A DNA stretch of 64,000 nt. Origin: Bdellovibrio sp. NC01. Its GTDB lineage: Bacteria; Bdellovibrionota; Bdellovibrionia; Bdellovibrionales; Bdellovibrionaceae. This document shows positions 54,018-64,000 of this stretch, piece after piece. The DNA lies in contig NZ_CP030034.1 of the NCBI RefSeq assembly GCF_006874625.1, forward strand, positions 806,001 to 870,000. Direction: 5' to 3'. Positions within the stretch are counted from its first letter, which is position 1. Each line of letters opens with the position of its first letter. The notes under the pieces were generated by a model, which ran no database searches, had not been told where the DNA came from, and saw nothing but the letters and a program-made list of their open reading frames with translations. Both the position numbers and the translations under genes were made by a program.

Positions 54018-56953
<2,936 letters not shown>

Positions 56954-57232
56954 AAAAAAATTTTCTTCTTAACATTGTTAACGAAGTTTTCGTCTCAAAG
57001 ACTTTTCCTTCGGGAAAATAGAGACTATCTCTCTGAATAAGTAAGAGAGCTAAATCTGGAACTAACCGATCTACTCTAACGAAGTTAGAGTGCAGACGAT
57101 CGCTAAAAATCAGCTAAATCAATCATTCAGTTATCAAAATAAGAAAGTAACTTCTCCATTTGGATTGGAAGAAAGTTGCAAAACGAAAAAGGAAGTACTA
57201 AGAATGCTTCCACTTTGATTAATAAACGCTTT

Positions 57233-57348
57233 GCTGGTGTTTATAGCAGAGGGGCCACACCTGATCCCATTCCGAACTCAGAAGTTAAGTCCTCTTGCGG
57301 CGATGGTATTGCACGGGCAACCGTGTGGGAGAGTAGCACGACGCCAGC
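57233..57348 (+). rRNA. rrf: 5S ribosomal RNA
   Basis: 116 nt. Helix I pairs GCTGGTGT with ACGCCAGC; the conserved loop text CCATTCCGAACTCAGAAG and GGGAGAGTAG are present. It is the last gene of the rRNA operon, about 280 bp after 23S. Confidence 0.97.
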
Positions 57349-57361
57349 TCTTTTTTACTCG

Positions 57362-57397
57362 AACCCGATTAGCCTTAAAACTAATCGGGTTTTTTAT
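57362..57397 (+). terminator. Rho-independent terminator of the rRNA operon
   Basis: A perfect 11-bp stem (57362-57372... paired as AACCCGATTAG with CTAATCGGGTT at 57381-57391), 8-nt loop, then TTTTTTATTAT. It lies 14 bp after 5S. Confidence 0.92.
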
Positions 57398-57543
57398 TAT
57401 CCTTTTTATAAATAAAATATTATTTATGTCTCTTGGTGATTAGTTCTGGGATTTTTTTAAGTATTGATCATTGAAGAGAACCGCTACTCACTTGAAATAC
57501 CTCTCAAGCAAAGATTTTCTTCGTTCTTATTAGATCGTTTTTT

Positions 57544-57582
57544 TCGTGGGAAAAGAAAAGGCACTTCAACGAGCGCCTTTTT
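57544..57582 (-). terminator. Minus-strand terminator of the Gln-rich protein gene
   Basis: Stem 57557-57565 with 57572-57580; on the minus-strand RNA the only imperfect pair is a G-U, whereas on the plus strand it is an A-C mismatch, so it is oriented for the minus strand. The tail is TTTTCTTTTCCC. Confidence 0.65.
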
Positions 57583-57588
57583 TATTTC

Positions 57589-58344
57589 TTAGTGTTGTGC
57601 CGGCTGAGTTTGCTGATTCGGTTGTTGCTGCTGTCTTTGTGTTGGTGGTGCTTGGTTCGCTGGAGCTTGTTGAGTGTTTGGTGGTTGACCTACTTGAGCG
57701 CCACTTTGATTGCCCTGTTGGTTTGGTTGCATACCTTGAGGTGGTTGGGCTGCTTGTGGTTGTTGCACTTGTTGATTTGTTTCAGCAGCATTTTGTTGTG
57801 GATTTGCTTGCTGGTTTTGTGTCGGTGCTTGTTGTCCTTGTTGAACTTTGTTTCCACCTTGTTGTTGGGCTTCTGGTGGTGGAGTCTGATGATTCAGGTC
57901 GTTCATTGTGTATGTGCGACCGATTTCGAAGATTTTGTTTTTGGATTTGATGTCGAACAAACTCATTTGCAAAATGATGCCTGGGTTTTCTTCGTCTGGT
58001 AGATCCATGATTTCTACTTCGAGGTAAGCAGTTCCTTCTTTAACTCTTTGAATGCCGGGTTTTGCTTTTCCTAAGATGGCGCGCGCAAGTTCAGAACCAT
58101 TTCTATATTCTACAGTCGCGATGTGGCTCCATTGAGCTGGAAGTTGTTTTGCTTTTCCCAAGGCGATCAAATCGTCATCGATCAGTTTTACTAATTGTTC
58201 TGCGGGAGTTAGTTGCACGCAGGTAGCGGCGCTTTTGCCGATGATTTTTTTCTTCGCGATTTGCATGCCTTCTTCGTTCAACGTTAGAAATGCAATGGCT
58301 GCTGCTGAAATGATAACTAAGGCGCCGATGAGTTTATAAAGCAT
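57589..58344 (-). CDS. Membrane-anchored protein with Gln/Asn/Pro-rich C-terminal domain
   Basis: 251 aa, GAGGA before ATG 58344. An N-terminal hydrophobic segment (about 4-22, LIGALVIISAAAIAFLTL) is a signal anchor, followed by a folded region about 25-150 (TPAEQLVKLIDDDLIALGKA, GTAYLEVEIMDLPDEENPG). From about residue 153 to the end (some 98 residues) the sequence is low-complexity with roughly four in ten residues Gln, the rest mostly Asn, Pro, Ala and Gly. Such composition is typical of prion-like or flexible envelope-spanning segments. No family recognised. On the plus strand the same DNA is T/G-rich. Confidence 0.78.
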   Translation of the reverse strand: MLYKLIGALVIISAAAIAFLTLNEEGMQIAKKKIIGKSAATCVQLTPAEQLVKLIDDDLIALGKAKQLPAQWSHIATVEYRNGSELARAILGKAKPGIQRVKEGTAYLEVEIMDLPDEENPGIILQMSLFDIKSKNKIFEIGRTYTMNDLNHQTPPPEAQQQGGNKVQQGQQAPTQNQQANPQQNAAETNQQVQQPQAAQPPQGMQPNQQGNQSGAQVGQPPNTQQAPANQAPPTQRQQQQPNQQTQPAQH

Positions 58345-58637
58345 GATGTCCTCGCTGGTGGCTGTAGGAATATTATTAGAAACAAAGAGGAGGCGCTCAA
58401 AGGCTTTCGCAGATTAGCCCAAAATCGCTCCTTCGGGCTAGGTCCTCTTAAAAATCTAAGCAGTTGAAATTCTTAAGTAAAAGGGCCTTTTTGAGGGCTG
58501 CTGTCTAAAGGATCTACAGTTCTGTTCGTCACCCTTCCTTTTCGTAACCTGTGACATATCTAATGAATTCAATAACTTAGCCGTATCGTTAAAATCTGGC
58601 ATCAAGGTTGGATATAAGAAGGCAGGAGAGGTGTCTT
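58345..58637. other. Divergent intergenic region with hairpins, no gene seen
   Basis: About 290 bp between the Gln-rich protein gene (-) and the VWA lipoprotein gene (+). It has a hairpin AGCCC/GGGCT around 58417-58440 enclosed by AGAGGA/TCCTCT (about 58385-58450), and a GTCAC/GTGAC dyad near 58529-58556. A TATAAG near 58613 could be the -10 for the plus-strand gene. No reading frame with a ribosome site was found. Confidence 0.35.
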
Positions 58638-59795
58638 ATGAAAGCGCTTACTAAATTCGCAGCTATGTCCTTTGTTGTCGGACTTTACGTGGGATGTTCC
58701 CCAGTGAAGTTCTCTTTGGATGATAGCAAGTGCTTAGATAGCGGCTGTGTGGTTGAAAACGGAAAATACTCGTTCAACTATTCGGTCACTGCGGGTGCAG
58801 GAAAGGTTGATATCCTGATTGTCGATGACAACTCAGCATCAATGTCTTTCGAGCAAAAGCGTTTGGCTCCTCGCTTTGCTAACTTTATTCAAAACTTGGA
58901 TGCACGCGGAGTGGATTACCGTATCGCGATCACGACGACTGACGTGAGCGGTGGTAAATTCCCGCAAGGTGGTAAGTTGATTTCGTTTGGAGATGGTAGC
59001 TCTTACCTGACTCCTTCGAATGCAAACCGTTTTTCATTATTTAATTCTGCGATTCAAAGACCTGAAACAGCGTCCTGTGAAAACTGGATTGCACAGAATT
59101 TCTCATCACAGAATACATCTGCGTATGCAGCGGCTTATTCAGAGAATTGTCCATCAGGTGATGAGCGCGGTATTTATTCTGCAAATTTAGTGGTGCAGAA
59201 TAATCCAAGCAACTTCATCAGAAGTGATGCTCACTTGTCGATTATCTTCTTAGGTGATGAAGATGAAAGAAGTGGTCAATATCGTAATGCCGAAAACGGT
59301 GAAACAAACTGGTTAGTGACTTCTACATTAAGTGAATTGGACTTACCAGCGACTCTTGTGAATAAAGTGAAGTCTGTCTATGGCACTGATAAATATAATT
59401 CCTTGAGTGTGCATGCGATTATGGTGAGACCTGGCGATACAGCGTGTTTGGCAGTGCAAAACAGTCAAGCGCTTGGCAACCCAGTGAATCCGGCGACGGC
59501 GGGTGCAGTATCTGGTAGCTACGGTAAAGCATATCAAGCATTTATCACGAGCAACTGGGGTGTCGCTGCAGACATCTGTTCGGAAAACTATACGGGTCAG
59601 CTTGGCAACATTCAGACACGTATCGAAAATGCGATCAAAGATATCATGCTTCAATGTTCAAACCCTGAAGACCTTATCGTGACTGTGTCGGGTTCTGCGG
59701 TTTCTCACTGGGTTGATGGTAAGACGTTGCACTTTAATCAGTACTTGGCTCCAGGTACGAGTGTGAGCTTGTCATACAAGTGCTCGAGCTTGTAA
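58638..59795 (+). CDS. Lipoprotein with von Willebrand factor A-like domain
   Basis: 385 aa from ATG 58638 (GGAGAGG upstream; an in-frame start at 58608 lacks one and disrupts the signal peptide). Lipobox LYVGC with Cys20. A VWA domain follows from about 56: VDILIVDDNSASMSF carries the MIDAS metal site D-x-S-x-S as Asp64, Ser66, Ser68, and LSIIFLGDEDER later supplies a further acidic site. Extra Cys (DSKCLDSGCV, SCENW, NCPSGD, TACLAV, DICSENY, LQCS, YKCSS) suggest disulfides. Likely an outer-membrane surface or periplasmic adhesion/binding protein. Closed by a terminator. Confidence 0.83.
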   Translation: MKALTKFAAMSFVVGLYVGCSPVKFSLDDSKCLDSGCVVENGKYSFNYSVTAGAGKVDILIVDDNSASMSFEQKRLAPRFANFIQNLDARGVDYRIAITTTDVSGGKFPQGGKLISFGDGSSYLTPSNANRFSLFNSAIQRPETASCENWIAQNFSSQNTSAYAAAYSENCPSGDERGIYSANLVVQNNPSNFIRSDAHLSIIFLGDEDERSGQYRNAENGETNWLVTSTLSELDLPATLVNKVKSVYGTDKYNSLSVHAIMVRPGDTACLAVQNSQALGNPVNPATAGAVSGSYGKAYQAFITSNWGVAADICSENYTGQLGNIQTRIENAIKDIMLQCSNPEDLIVTVSGSAVSHWVDGKTLHFNQYLAPGTSVSLSYKCSSL

Positions 59796-59820
59796 TTCGA
59801 ATTTAAAAATTAAAACCACC

Positions 59821-59853
59821 GACGGCGAACTCACAAGGTTCGTCGTTTTTTAT
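59821..59853 (+). terminator. Rho-independent terminator after the VWA lipoprotein gene
   Basis: A 10-bp stem with two G-U pairs (59821-59830 with 59838-59847), 7-nt loop, then TTTTTTATT. Confidence 0.82.
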
Positions 59854-60052
59854 TATGGTTGAAGAAAAAATTCAGTAAATTTTGAAAGACACAATAGACA
59901 TCAGTTAAAGCTTGTAGAGATTGTTTCCGTCTCGAAGCGAGACGGAAGAGTGTGAATGTTTGAGAAAGTGGCGAAGTAGTTTACAGAAAATTTTCGAGAA
60001 TTTTTCAAACCTGTAAAAGTTTTTTTATACTGCATTTATTCGATTTCATAGC

Positions 60053-60079
60053 TTTAGTCTGGGGTCTTACTTCCGATAA
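60053..60079 (+). promoter_or_regulatory. Sigma-28 (FliA)-like promoter, leaderless geometry
   Basis: TTTAGTCT, 11 nt, TCCGATAA: 5 of 8 and 7 of 8 to the sigma-28 consensus. The ATG at 60087 follows after 7 nt (AAAATCC), with no Shine-Dalgarno. The spacing is the same as at 23455-23481 and 23517-23543. Confidence 0.65.
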
Positions 60080-60086
60080 AAAATCC

Positions 60087-60782
60087 ATGGGAATGTTAGA
60101 TCGTTACAAGAAAAAGGGCGGCTTCTTTCAACTTCTTCAATTGTTGGAGACTTCTCCTTCTGCAAAGAGGGAACAGTTTCTAACTTTGATCGCGGGTGAG
60201 AGCCCAGTATGGGAAGAGGCACTTCGACAAAGAATTCTAACTATCACAAGAGTGTATTCTTGGGATGGTCAATATCTGGTAGAGATTTTCTCGCGCGTGC
60301 AGCCGATGACTTTGGCTTATGCGCTTCATGGAAATCCTCCAGAGCAAATCGAGCAGCTATTAAGTTGTCTGCCACCGATTTCAAAAAGAAAAATCACTGA
60401 TTTGATGACGGAATCAAATCCTTCTGCAGCAGAGAAGGGAACTTGTATTTCGAAAATGCTGTCAGAGGTTCGTGGTTTTATCTCTCAAGGGATTATTCGC
60501 CTTGATAAGGTTGATCCTGAATTGCATATCCCTGAAAACATCGAAGAGGTTTTGAGCTCGACGGTGCATGCAGTTCCGCTGTATGAAACAGATGCGATGA
60601 AGAAAGACTCGAAGCCAAATATCGTTGGTGACAACGATGGTGCGGTCGCAGCTCCTGCGAATTCGCAAGAGACTGAGTTCTTGAAACGCAAAGTGAATCA
60701 ATTGGCATCAGAGGTCAATGCTTTGAAGCATGAAAACTCTGTGTTGAAAGATAAGCTCGCGCAGATTAAGAAAATCGCTTAG
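60087..60782 (+). CDS. FliG-like protein with C-terminal coiled coil
   Basis: 231 aa, cytoplasmic. Residues about 30-110 resemble the FliG C-terminal domain: VEIFSRVQPMTLAYALHGNP parallels the conserved L-A-x-A-L-x-G text of FliG, followed by EQIEQLLSCLPPISKRKITDLM, as in the K-R-x-A-x-x-I region. A second helical part (115-150) and a Ser/Glu linker lead to a C-terminal coiled coil (about 195-231: LKRKVNQLASEVNALKHENS then VLKDKLAQIKK). It lacks the full three-domain FliG architecture. With a sigma-28-like promoter ending 7 nt upstream, it is likely a motility-phase protein, perhaps a rotor accessory or FliG decoy. Confidence 0.68.
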   Translation: MGMLDRYKKKGGFFQLLQLLETSPSAKREQFLTLIAGESPVWEEALRQRILTITRVYSWDGQYLVEIFSRVQPMTLAYALHGNPPEQIEQLLSCLPPISKRKITDLMTESNPSAAEKGTCISKMLSEVRGFISQGIIRLDKVDPELHIPENIEEVLSSTVHAVPLYETDAMKKDSKPNIVGDNDGAVAAPANSQETEFLKRKVNQLASEVNALKHENSVLKDKLAQIKKIA

Positions 60783-60806
60783 TCGAAAAATAAAATATAA
60801 TTGAAG

Positions 60807-60846
60807 AAATGGCTTGCTCAGAAAACTGCGCAGGCCATTTTTATTT
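60807..60846 (+). terminator. Rho-independent terminator of the FliG-like gene
   Basis: An 11-bp stem with one G-U (60807-60817 with 60830-60840), 12-nt loop, then TTTATT. It lies 25 bp after the stop. Confidence 0.8.
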
Positions 60847-60847
60847 C

Positions 60848-60883
60848 GCCAACGCCAACGCCAACGCCAACGCCAACGCCAAC
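60848..60883 (+). repeat. Hexanucleotide microsatellite (GCCAAC) x 6
   Basis: Six perfect tandem copies of GCCAAC directly after the terminator, in otherwise non-repetitive intergenic DNA. The remaining part of the 456-bp gap (60884-61238) holds no convincing long gene; a short frame with a ribosome site is listed separately. Confidence 0.95.
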
Positions 60884-61102
60884 ACTGGTGGTAGGTTCAT
60901 TAGATGAAATAGCTGGAGAATTGTTTTGCCAGTTGCAGAACAATAACGTCGGCGGTGTCGTTGTCTACAGACGTCCACTCTTGTTTGCGCTCGTATTTTT
61001 TCTTTGTTCGTGATGTTTACAAAATAATTAGGGCTAGATTTATTTACTCAAATTAGAAAAGTCGCGCGTCGTTTTGAGAAATTGTTTGAAGGAGAAGTAA
61101 AG

Positions 61103-61186
61103 TTGCATCTCTTTCATTGGTTAATTCTATCTAGAGCAATTGTTCGGAAAACTGTTCATAGAATTGACAAAACTAGATCTGACTAA
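61103..61186 (+). CDS. Possible 27-aa leader peptide upstream of the hydrolase gene
   Basis: TTG at 61103 follows AAGGAGAAGTAAAG, a near-consensus ribosome site, and a 27-codon frame ends at TAA 61184-61186, 52 bp before the hydrolase start. The product begins with hydrophobic/aromatic residues (HLFHWLILSRAIV) and ends basic. It could be a regulatory upstream peptide or chance. Confidence 0.25.
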   Translation: MHLFHWLILSRAIVRKTVHRIDKTRSD

Positions 61187-61238
61187 ACTCGTGAAACCCG
61201 CGTCCGATAGAGCTTTCGTAGTGCGTGGGGTAGTACAA

Positions 61239-62951
61239 ATGAAAGCTTCGACTTTTCACTTAGTGATGGGTGTTCTCGTATTTTCAGTAGCAACTCAGGC
61301 TCAAGCGAGCTCTAAGAACGATGGTCGTGAGGAGCAATTCCTTACTGAAGTTGCAGTGAAGTCCGATGATGCCGCTTCTAAAACCGGATTCCTTGAATCC
61401 ATTCCAGATGGCTTGAACACAAAGGATATCAGTCCTTCCTGTGACCCGAAATATTTCGAGGACACAGTGTTAAGTAAAAAGCGCTCTTCTGCAGAGTACT
61501 TTAAACTTGCGAAAGACTATTTCGTCCGTTGTGAATCTGAATTGTCACAAAAGTCACCCAAAGGTGTGTTGGCTTTAGTGAAGTATTCGATGTTCAAATA
61601 TCCATTCTTGCAACATCCGCAAGTAAAAGAGTTCACTATGACTCTTTCGAACGGAATTAAGTTGCCAGCGATCATGGCTTTGAAAAATGATCCGCGTCCT
61701 CGTCCTCTGGTCGTGGTGAAGTGCGGAACATTTTGTTCTGCATCTGAATCACCGTCGATGAAGGCTTATTTGATGAGCTTGTTTGATCAAAGCCCATTCA
61801 ATGTTGTCTTGCTCGCAAGTCAGACGGGGCTCGACTATATGGAATTGAATCATATCGTCTCTTTAGGTGGTTATTCTGAAGGGTATGAGGCTTTGCTTGC
61901 CGGTCAATGGTTGAAGGAACAGTGGGCCTATAAAGACCGTATATCCAGCATGCATTTGATGGGTATCAGCTTGGGTGGTAACGCTGCGATCTTTGGTGCG
62001 ACATACAATGACATGTATCCTCAAGCAGACGGCTCAAAAGTTTTCAACTCTGTGGCAGCGATTTGTCCTGTGGTGAGTTTGAAGCCGACTCTTGAAAGTC
62101 TGTATGGCAGCTTGATTGTTGGTCCTGTATTCGCGAATTTGACGAAGCAGCAGTTCGTTGATGCTCGTAAAGGTTTGAATGTTGCGGACCTTTTGGAAGA
62201 TAGCCGTCTTCCTAAAAAGAAAAGCGAGATGGTAGATTTCATTGGCAATCTTGCTTCAACGTCTCTGCAGCGTCGTGGAATTGCTAGTACGCCAGATTCA
62301 TTCTTTAAATCGAATAACTTCTGGAATTGGAAGCCAAGGGTGGCAACTCCGATGTTGGTGTGGGCTGCGAAGAACGACATCGTCGTGAATAATAAGTTGA
62401 ATGCTTATGTGATGGAGAACGATGATTACTATGAGAAGTCTCCGTATGTGGGCGTTTTAAATATCGCTTATGGTAGTCACTGTGGTTTTCAAGGTGCCTA
62501 CGGTCCTTTGGCGACGTCAGCAGTACTGAGAACTTTCGTGATGACTCATAGTCCGGAATTCTTGCCGACATATTATCAAACTGTGACTCCGTGGAGTTAT
62601 GGCTTCAAAAAAATGTACGGTGTTGAAGAACACGTGGGCCAAGCATTTGAATTTAAATCTGGTTCAAGCGATGTGAAAGTGTCATTCCGTATCTTTAACT
62701 GGAGTGGCAGCAAATGTTACGAAGCGGGACCTTGGAGTGGCACAGACGAATGTGTGACGACGAAGTCTTATGCCGTGCCAGTGAGTTCGTTGAAATCACT
62801 AGGCGCGCGCGTGCCACGAAGCGCGATCGAAGCGCAGGCAATCACTCGCGAGTTCAATACGAAAGTGGAATTTAGAACGAAGGATTATCAGCCGCTCAAC
62901 GGTACTAATGCCGGGGAGTTCGTGATGGTGACTCGTACTAATTTTGAATAA
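61239..62951 (+). CDS. Secreted alpha/beta-hydrolase
   Basis: 570 aa from ATG 61239, which gives a clean signal peptide (residues 1-24, ending AQA-S); an in-frame TTG 99 nt upstream does not. The hydrolase core has the nucleophile elbow GISLGG with Ser244, the acid Asp380 in LVWAAKNDIVVNNKL and His414 in IAYGSHCGFQG, a complete Ser-Asp-His triad in the right order. The first 110 residues and a C-terminal domain of about 120 residues (after 440) are extra. It resembles secreted esterases or peptidases of the YheT-like hydrolase group in the central part; substrate unknown. Exported hydrolases fit prey digestion. Confidence 0.83.
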   Translation: MKASTFHLVMGVLVFSVATQAQASSKNDGREEQFLTEVAVKSDDAASKTGFLESIPDGLNTKDISPSCDPKYFEDTVLSKKRSSAEYFKLAKDYFVRCESELSQKSPKGVLALVKYSMFKYPFLQHPQVKEFTMTLSNGIKLPAIMALKNDPRPRPLVVVKCGTFCSASESPSMKAYLMSLFDQSPFNVVLLASQTGLDYMELNHIVSLGGYSEGYEALLAGQWLKEQWAYKDRISSMHLMGISLGGNAAIFGATYNDMYPQADGSKVFNSVAAICPVVSLKPTLESLYGSLIVGPVFANLTKQQFVDARKGLNVADLLEDSRLPKKKSEMVDFIGNLASTSLQRRGIASTPDSFFKSNNFWNWKPRVATPMLVWAAKNDIVVNNKLNAYVMENDDYYEKSPYVGVLNIAYGSHCGFQGAYGPLATSAVLRTFVMTHSPEFLPTYYQTVTPWSYGFKKMYGVEEHVGQAFEFKSGSSDVKVSFRIFNWSGSKCYEAGPWSGTDECVTTKSYAVPVSSLKSLGARVPRSAIEAQAITREFNTKVEFRTKDYQPLNGTNAGEFVMVTRTNFE

Positions 62952-62956
62952 ATAAA

Positions 62957-62983
62957 AAAAAGCGCGGAACTTCCGCGCTTTTT
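62957..62983. terminator. Bidirectional terminator between convergent genes
   Basis: A perfect 11-bp stem (62957-62967 with 62973-62983, 5-nt loop) flanked by A-tract on the left and T-tract on the right, so it can terminate both the hydrolase gene (+) and the OmpA-family gene (-). Confidence 0.88.
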
Positions 62984-63007
62984 CTATTACGTTGAGTTAG
63001 CAAATCG

Positions 63008-64000
63008 TTACTCAATGCTAGCTAATGCTTGGCGAAGAGCATCTTCATCTTTAACACCAACGAATACCAATTCTGTTTTACGATCGGCTTTGACAGAGCC
63101 ACCAGAAGCTTCAGATGCGCCTTTGCCCACTGCAGTTACTGGTACGTCTTTCAATCCATTTTTTTGTAGGATTGATTTAACTTGTTCAGCTCTGGCTTTA
63201 GAGATTCTTTCGTTAGTTTTGTCGCTACCAGTAGCGTCAGTGTAACCAACGACTTCCACTCTTTCTAAAAGGTCGCTATTTTCATTCAAGACTTTTGCGA
63301 CTTTAGACAATCTTTGAGTGTCTGCTTTAGATACTTTGTAAGCACCTGAAGAGAACTCGATCGCACCAGCTGTTGCAAGAGAGCTGTAAGCTACGTCGCG
63401 CAGTACTGGAGCTTCTTCAACTGGGGCAGCCTCAGTCAATGCTTGTGATGATGTATCTACAGGCTCTGCTTGAACTGTTCTTGCTGAAGTTTTGTAAGCG
63501 TGTGGATTCCAACCGATTTGCAAGTCCACGAGGTACATGTACGCCGGTTCGCCGGTATTATTAGTCAGTGCCATCGCACGACCACCCACGCGGCCTAACC
63601 ATGCTGGAGCCATGTTGAACTCTTTAAGTACTTGCAAACCTACGAATTGCGCGTCGGCTTGTTCTGCACCGTAGAATTCACCTTGACCCATGAATTGGTC
63701 GGCTACGACACCTGTTTGCCAGCGAGAGTCTGAACGATAACGAGCAGCGAGTTCGACCGCAGCATTATTAATGCTGGATTGTACGGCTGTTGTTTGGCTG
63801 AAAGATTGGGAGTTGAAACCGTAACCAACCTCACCAACCCAAGGCGATTCGAAATAATAAGAACCTAATAGTTTTAATGTTCCTGGTGTACCTTCCACAG
63901 AACCATTACCACCACCGTCATATCCAGTGTAACCACCACCGGCCCCGATAAATGGAATTAGGCCTTGCGGATTTGTTTCAACCGCCTCTTTCGAAAATTG
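63008..64000 (-). CDS. OmpA-family outer-membrane protein (partial, N-terminus beyond right edge)
   Basis: The minus-strand frame runs open to base 64000, giving the last 330 residues. The N-terminal part is a beta-barrel-like region (LLGSYYFESPWVGEVGYGF, WQTGVVADQFMGQGEFYG, FIGAGGGYTGYDGGGNGS at the very start). A Pro/Ala/Glu linker (QALTEAAPVEEAPVL) leads to the C-terminal OmpA domain that binds peptidoglycan: FSSGAYKVSKADTQRLSKVA, VEVVGYTDATGSDKTNERIS and KARAEQVKSIL, then PVTAVGKGASEASGG. It links outer membrane and cell wall. A GTG at 63898 is internal, not the start. Closed by the shared terminator. Confidence 0.9.
   Translation of the reverse strand, partial: QFSKEAVETNPQGLIPFIGAGGGYTGYDGGGNGSVEGTPGTLKLLGSYYFESPWVGEVGYGFNSQSFSQTTAVQSSINNAAVELAARYRSDSRWQTGVVADQFMGQGEFYGAEQADAQFVGLQVLKEFNMAPAWLGRVGGRAMALTNNTGEPAYMYLVDLQIGWNPHAYKTSARTVQAEPVDTSSQALTEAAPVEEAPVLRDVAYSSLATAGAIEFSSGAYKVSKADTQRLSKVAKVLNENSDLLERVEVVGYTDATGSDKTNERISKARAEQVKSILQKNGLKDVPVTAVGKGASEASGGSVKADRKTELVFVGVKDEDALRQALASIE

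Noticed and set aside
60801-61013. 70-codon frame with Pro-Thr repeats
   Set aside because: It starts at TTG without a ribosome site, inside the stem of a terminator, and its repeat comes from the GCCAAC microsatellite.
63008-63898. Complete OmpA-family gene starting at GTG 63898
   Set aside because: The frame stays open to the right edge with barrel-like sequence, so the real start is outside the window.

Overview
The window reads as chromosomal DNA of a predatory bacterium of the Bdellovibrio group (Bdellovibrionota). The evidence is a linked gltA-G/aglRQS gliding cluster of the type known from Myxococcus and Bdellovibrio, many secreted hydrolases, a type IV pilus operon, LPS-export genes, and sigma-28-like promoters. 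The species cannot be named from sequence alone. No insertion sequence, prophage, CRISPR array or integrase was seen, and no stretch looks recently transferred.

Layout. 1-4.7 kb holds secreted proteins of unknown role: a metalloprotease-like/DUF4105 protein cut by the left edge and a clan-CD-like protein, plus a pyroglutamyl peptidase. 4.8-6.4 kb has a PepSY-TM protein and kdsC. 6.4-17.9 kb is the ten-gene Glt/Agl gliding operon: two outer-membrane barrels, three TPR proteins, a small secreted protein, an FHA/TonB-like transducer and a TolQ-TolR-TolR motor, closed by a terminator. 17.9-22.3 kb holds lptC-lptB-rpoN-apt and a nucleosidase. 22.3-25.3 kb has small secreted or membrane genes and hpf, with sigma-28-like promoters. 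25.3-29.9 kb is metK-lepA-lepB-lepB2. 30.2-33.8 kb has an HTH regulator with a 50-aa upstream gene, two secreted peptidases and a third signal peptidase. 33.8-42.8 kb is pyrB-carA-unknown-carB, then a PhnD-like binding protein, an ABC exporter pair and the prepilin peptidase. 43.0-48.8 kb is pilMNOPQ plus a lipoprotein. 49-51.7 kb has rarA, a cupin and an unknown. 51.8-57.4 kb is one rRNA operon in the order tRNA-Ala, 16S, tRNA-Ile, 23S, 5S. 57.5-64 kb has a Gln-rich protein, a VWA lipoprotein, a FliG-like protein, a secreted alpha/beta hydrolase and an OmpA-family protein cut by the right edge.

How it fits together. Surface machinery dominates: gliding motor and envelope-spanning Glt complex, type IV pilus with its prepilin peptidase, LPS synthesis and export, three signal peptidases for a heavy secretory load, and an OmpA-type protein. 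Around these sit nucleotide and SAM housekeeping genes and the rRNA operon.

The two most unusual signals are not gene content. First, several genes have a promoter -10 element ending exactly 7 nt before the start codon and no Shine-Dalgarno; three of these use a sigma-28-like box, suggesting leaderless mRNAs in a motility or attack-phase regulon. Second, a roughly 170-200-bp intergenic element with 28-30-bp inverted arms and nested inner hairpins occurs twice, with compensatory changes between copies. A smaller element of the same design occurs before pilM.
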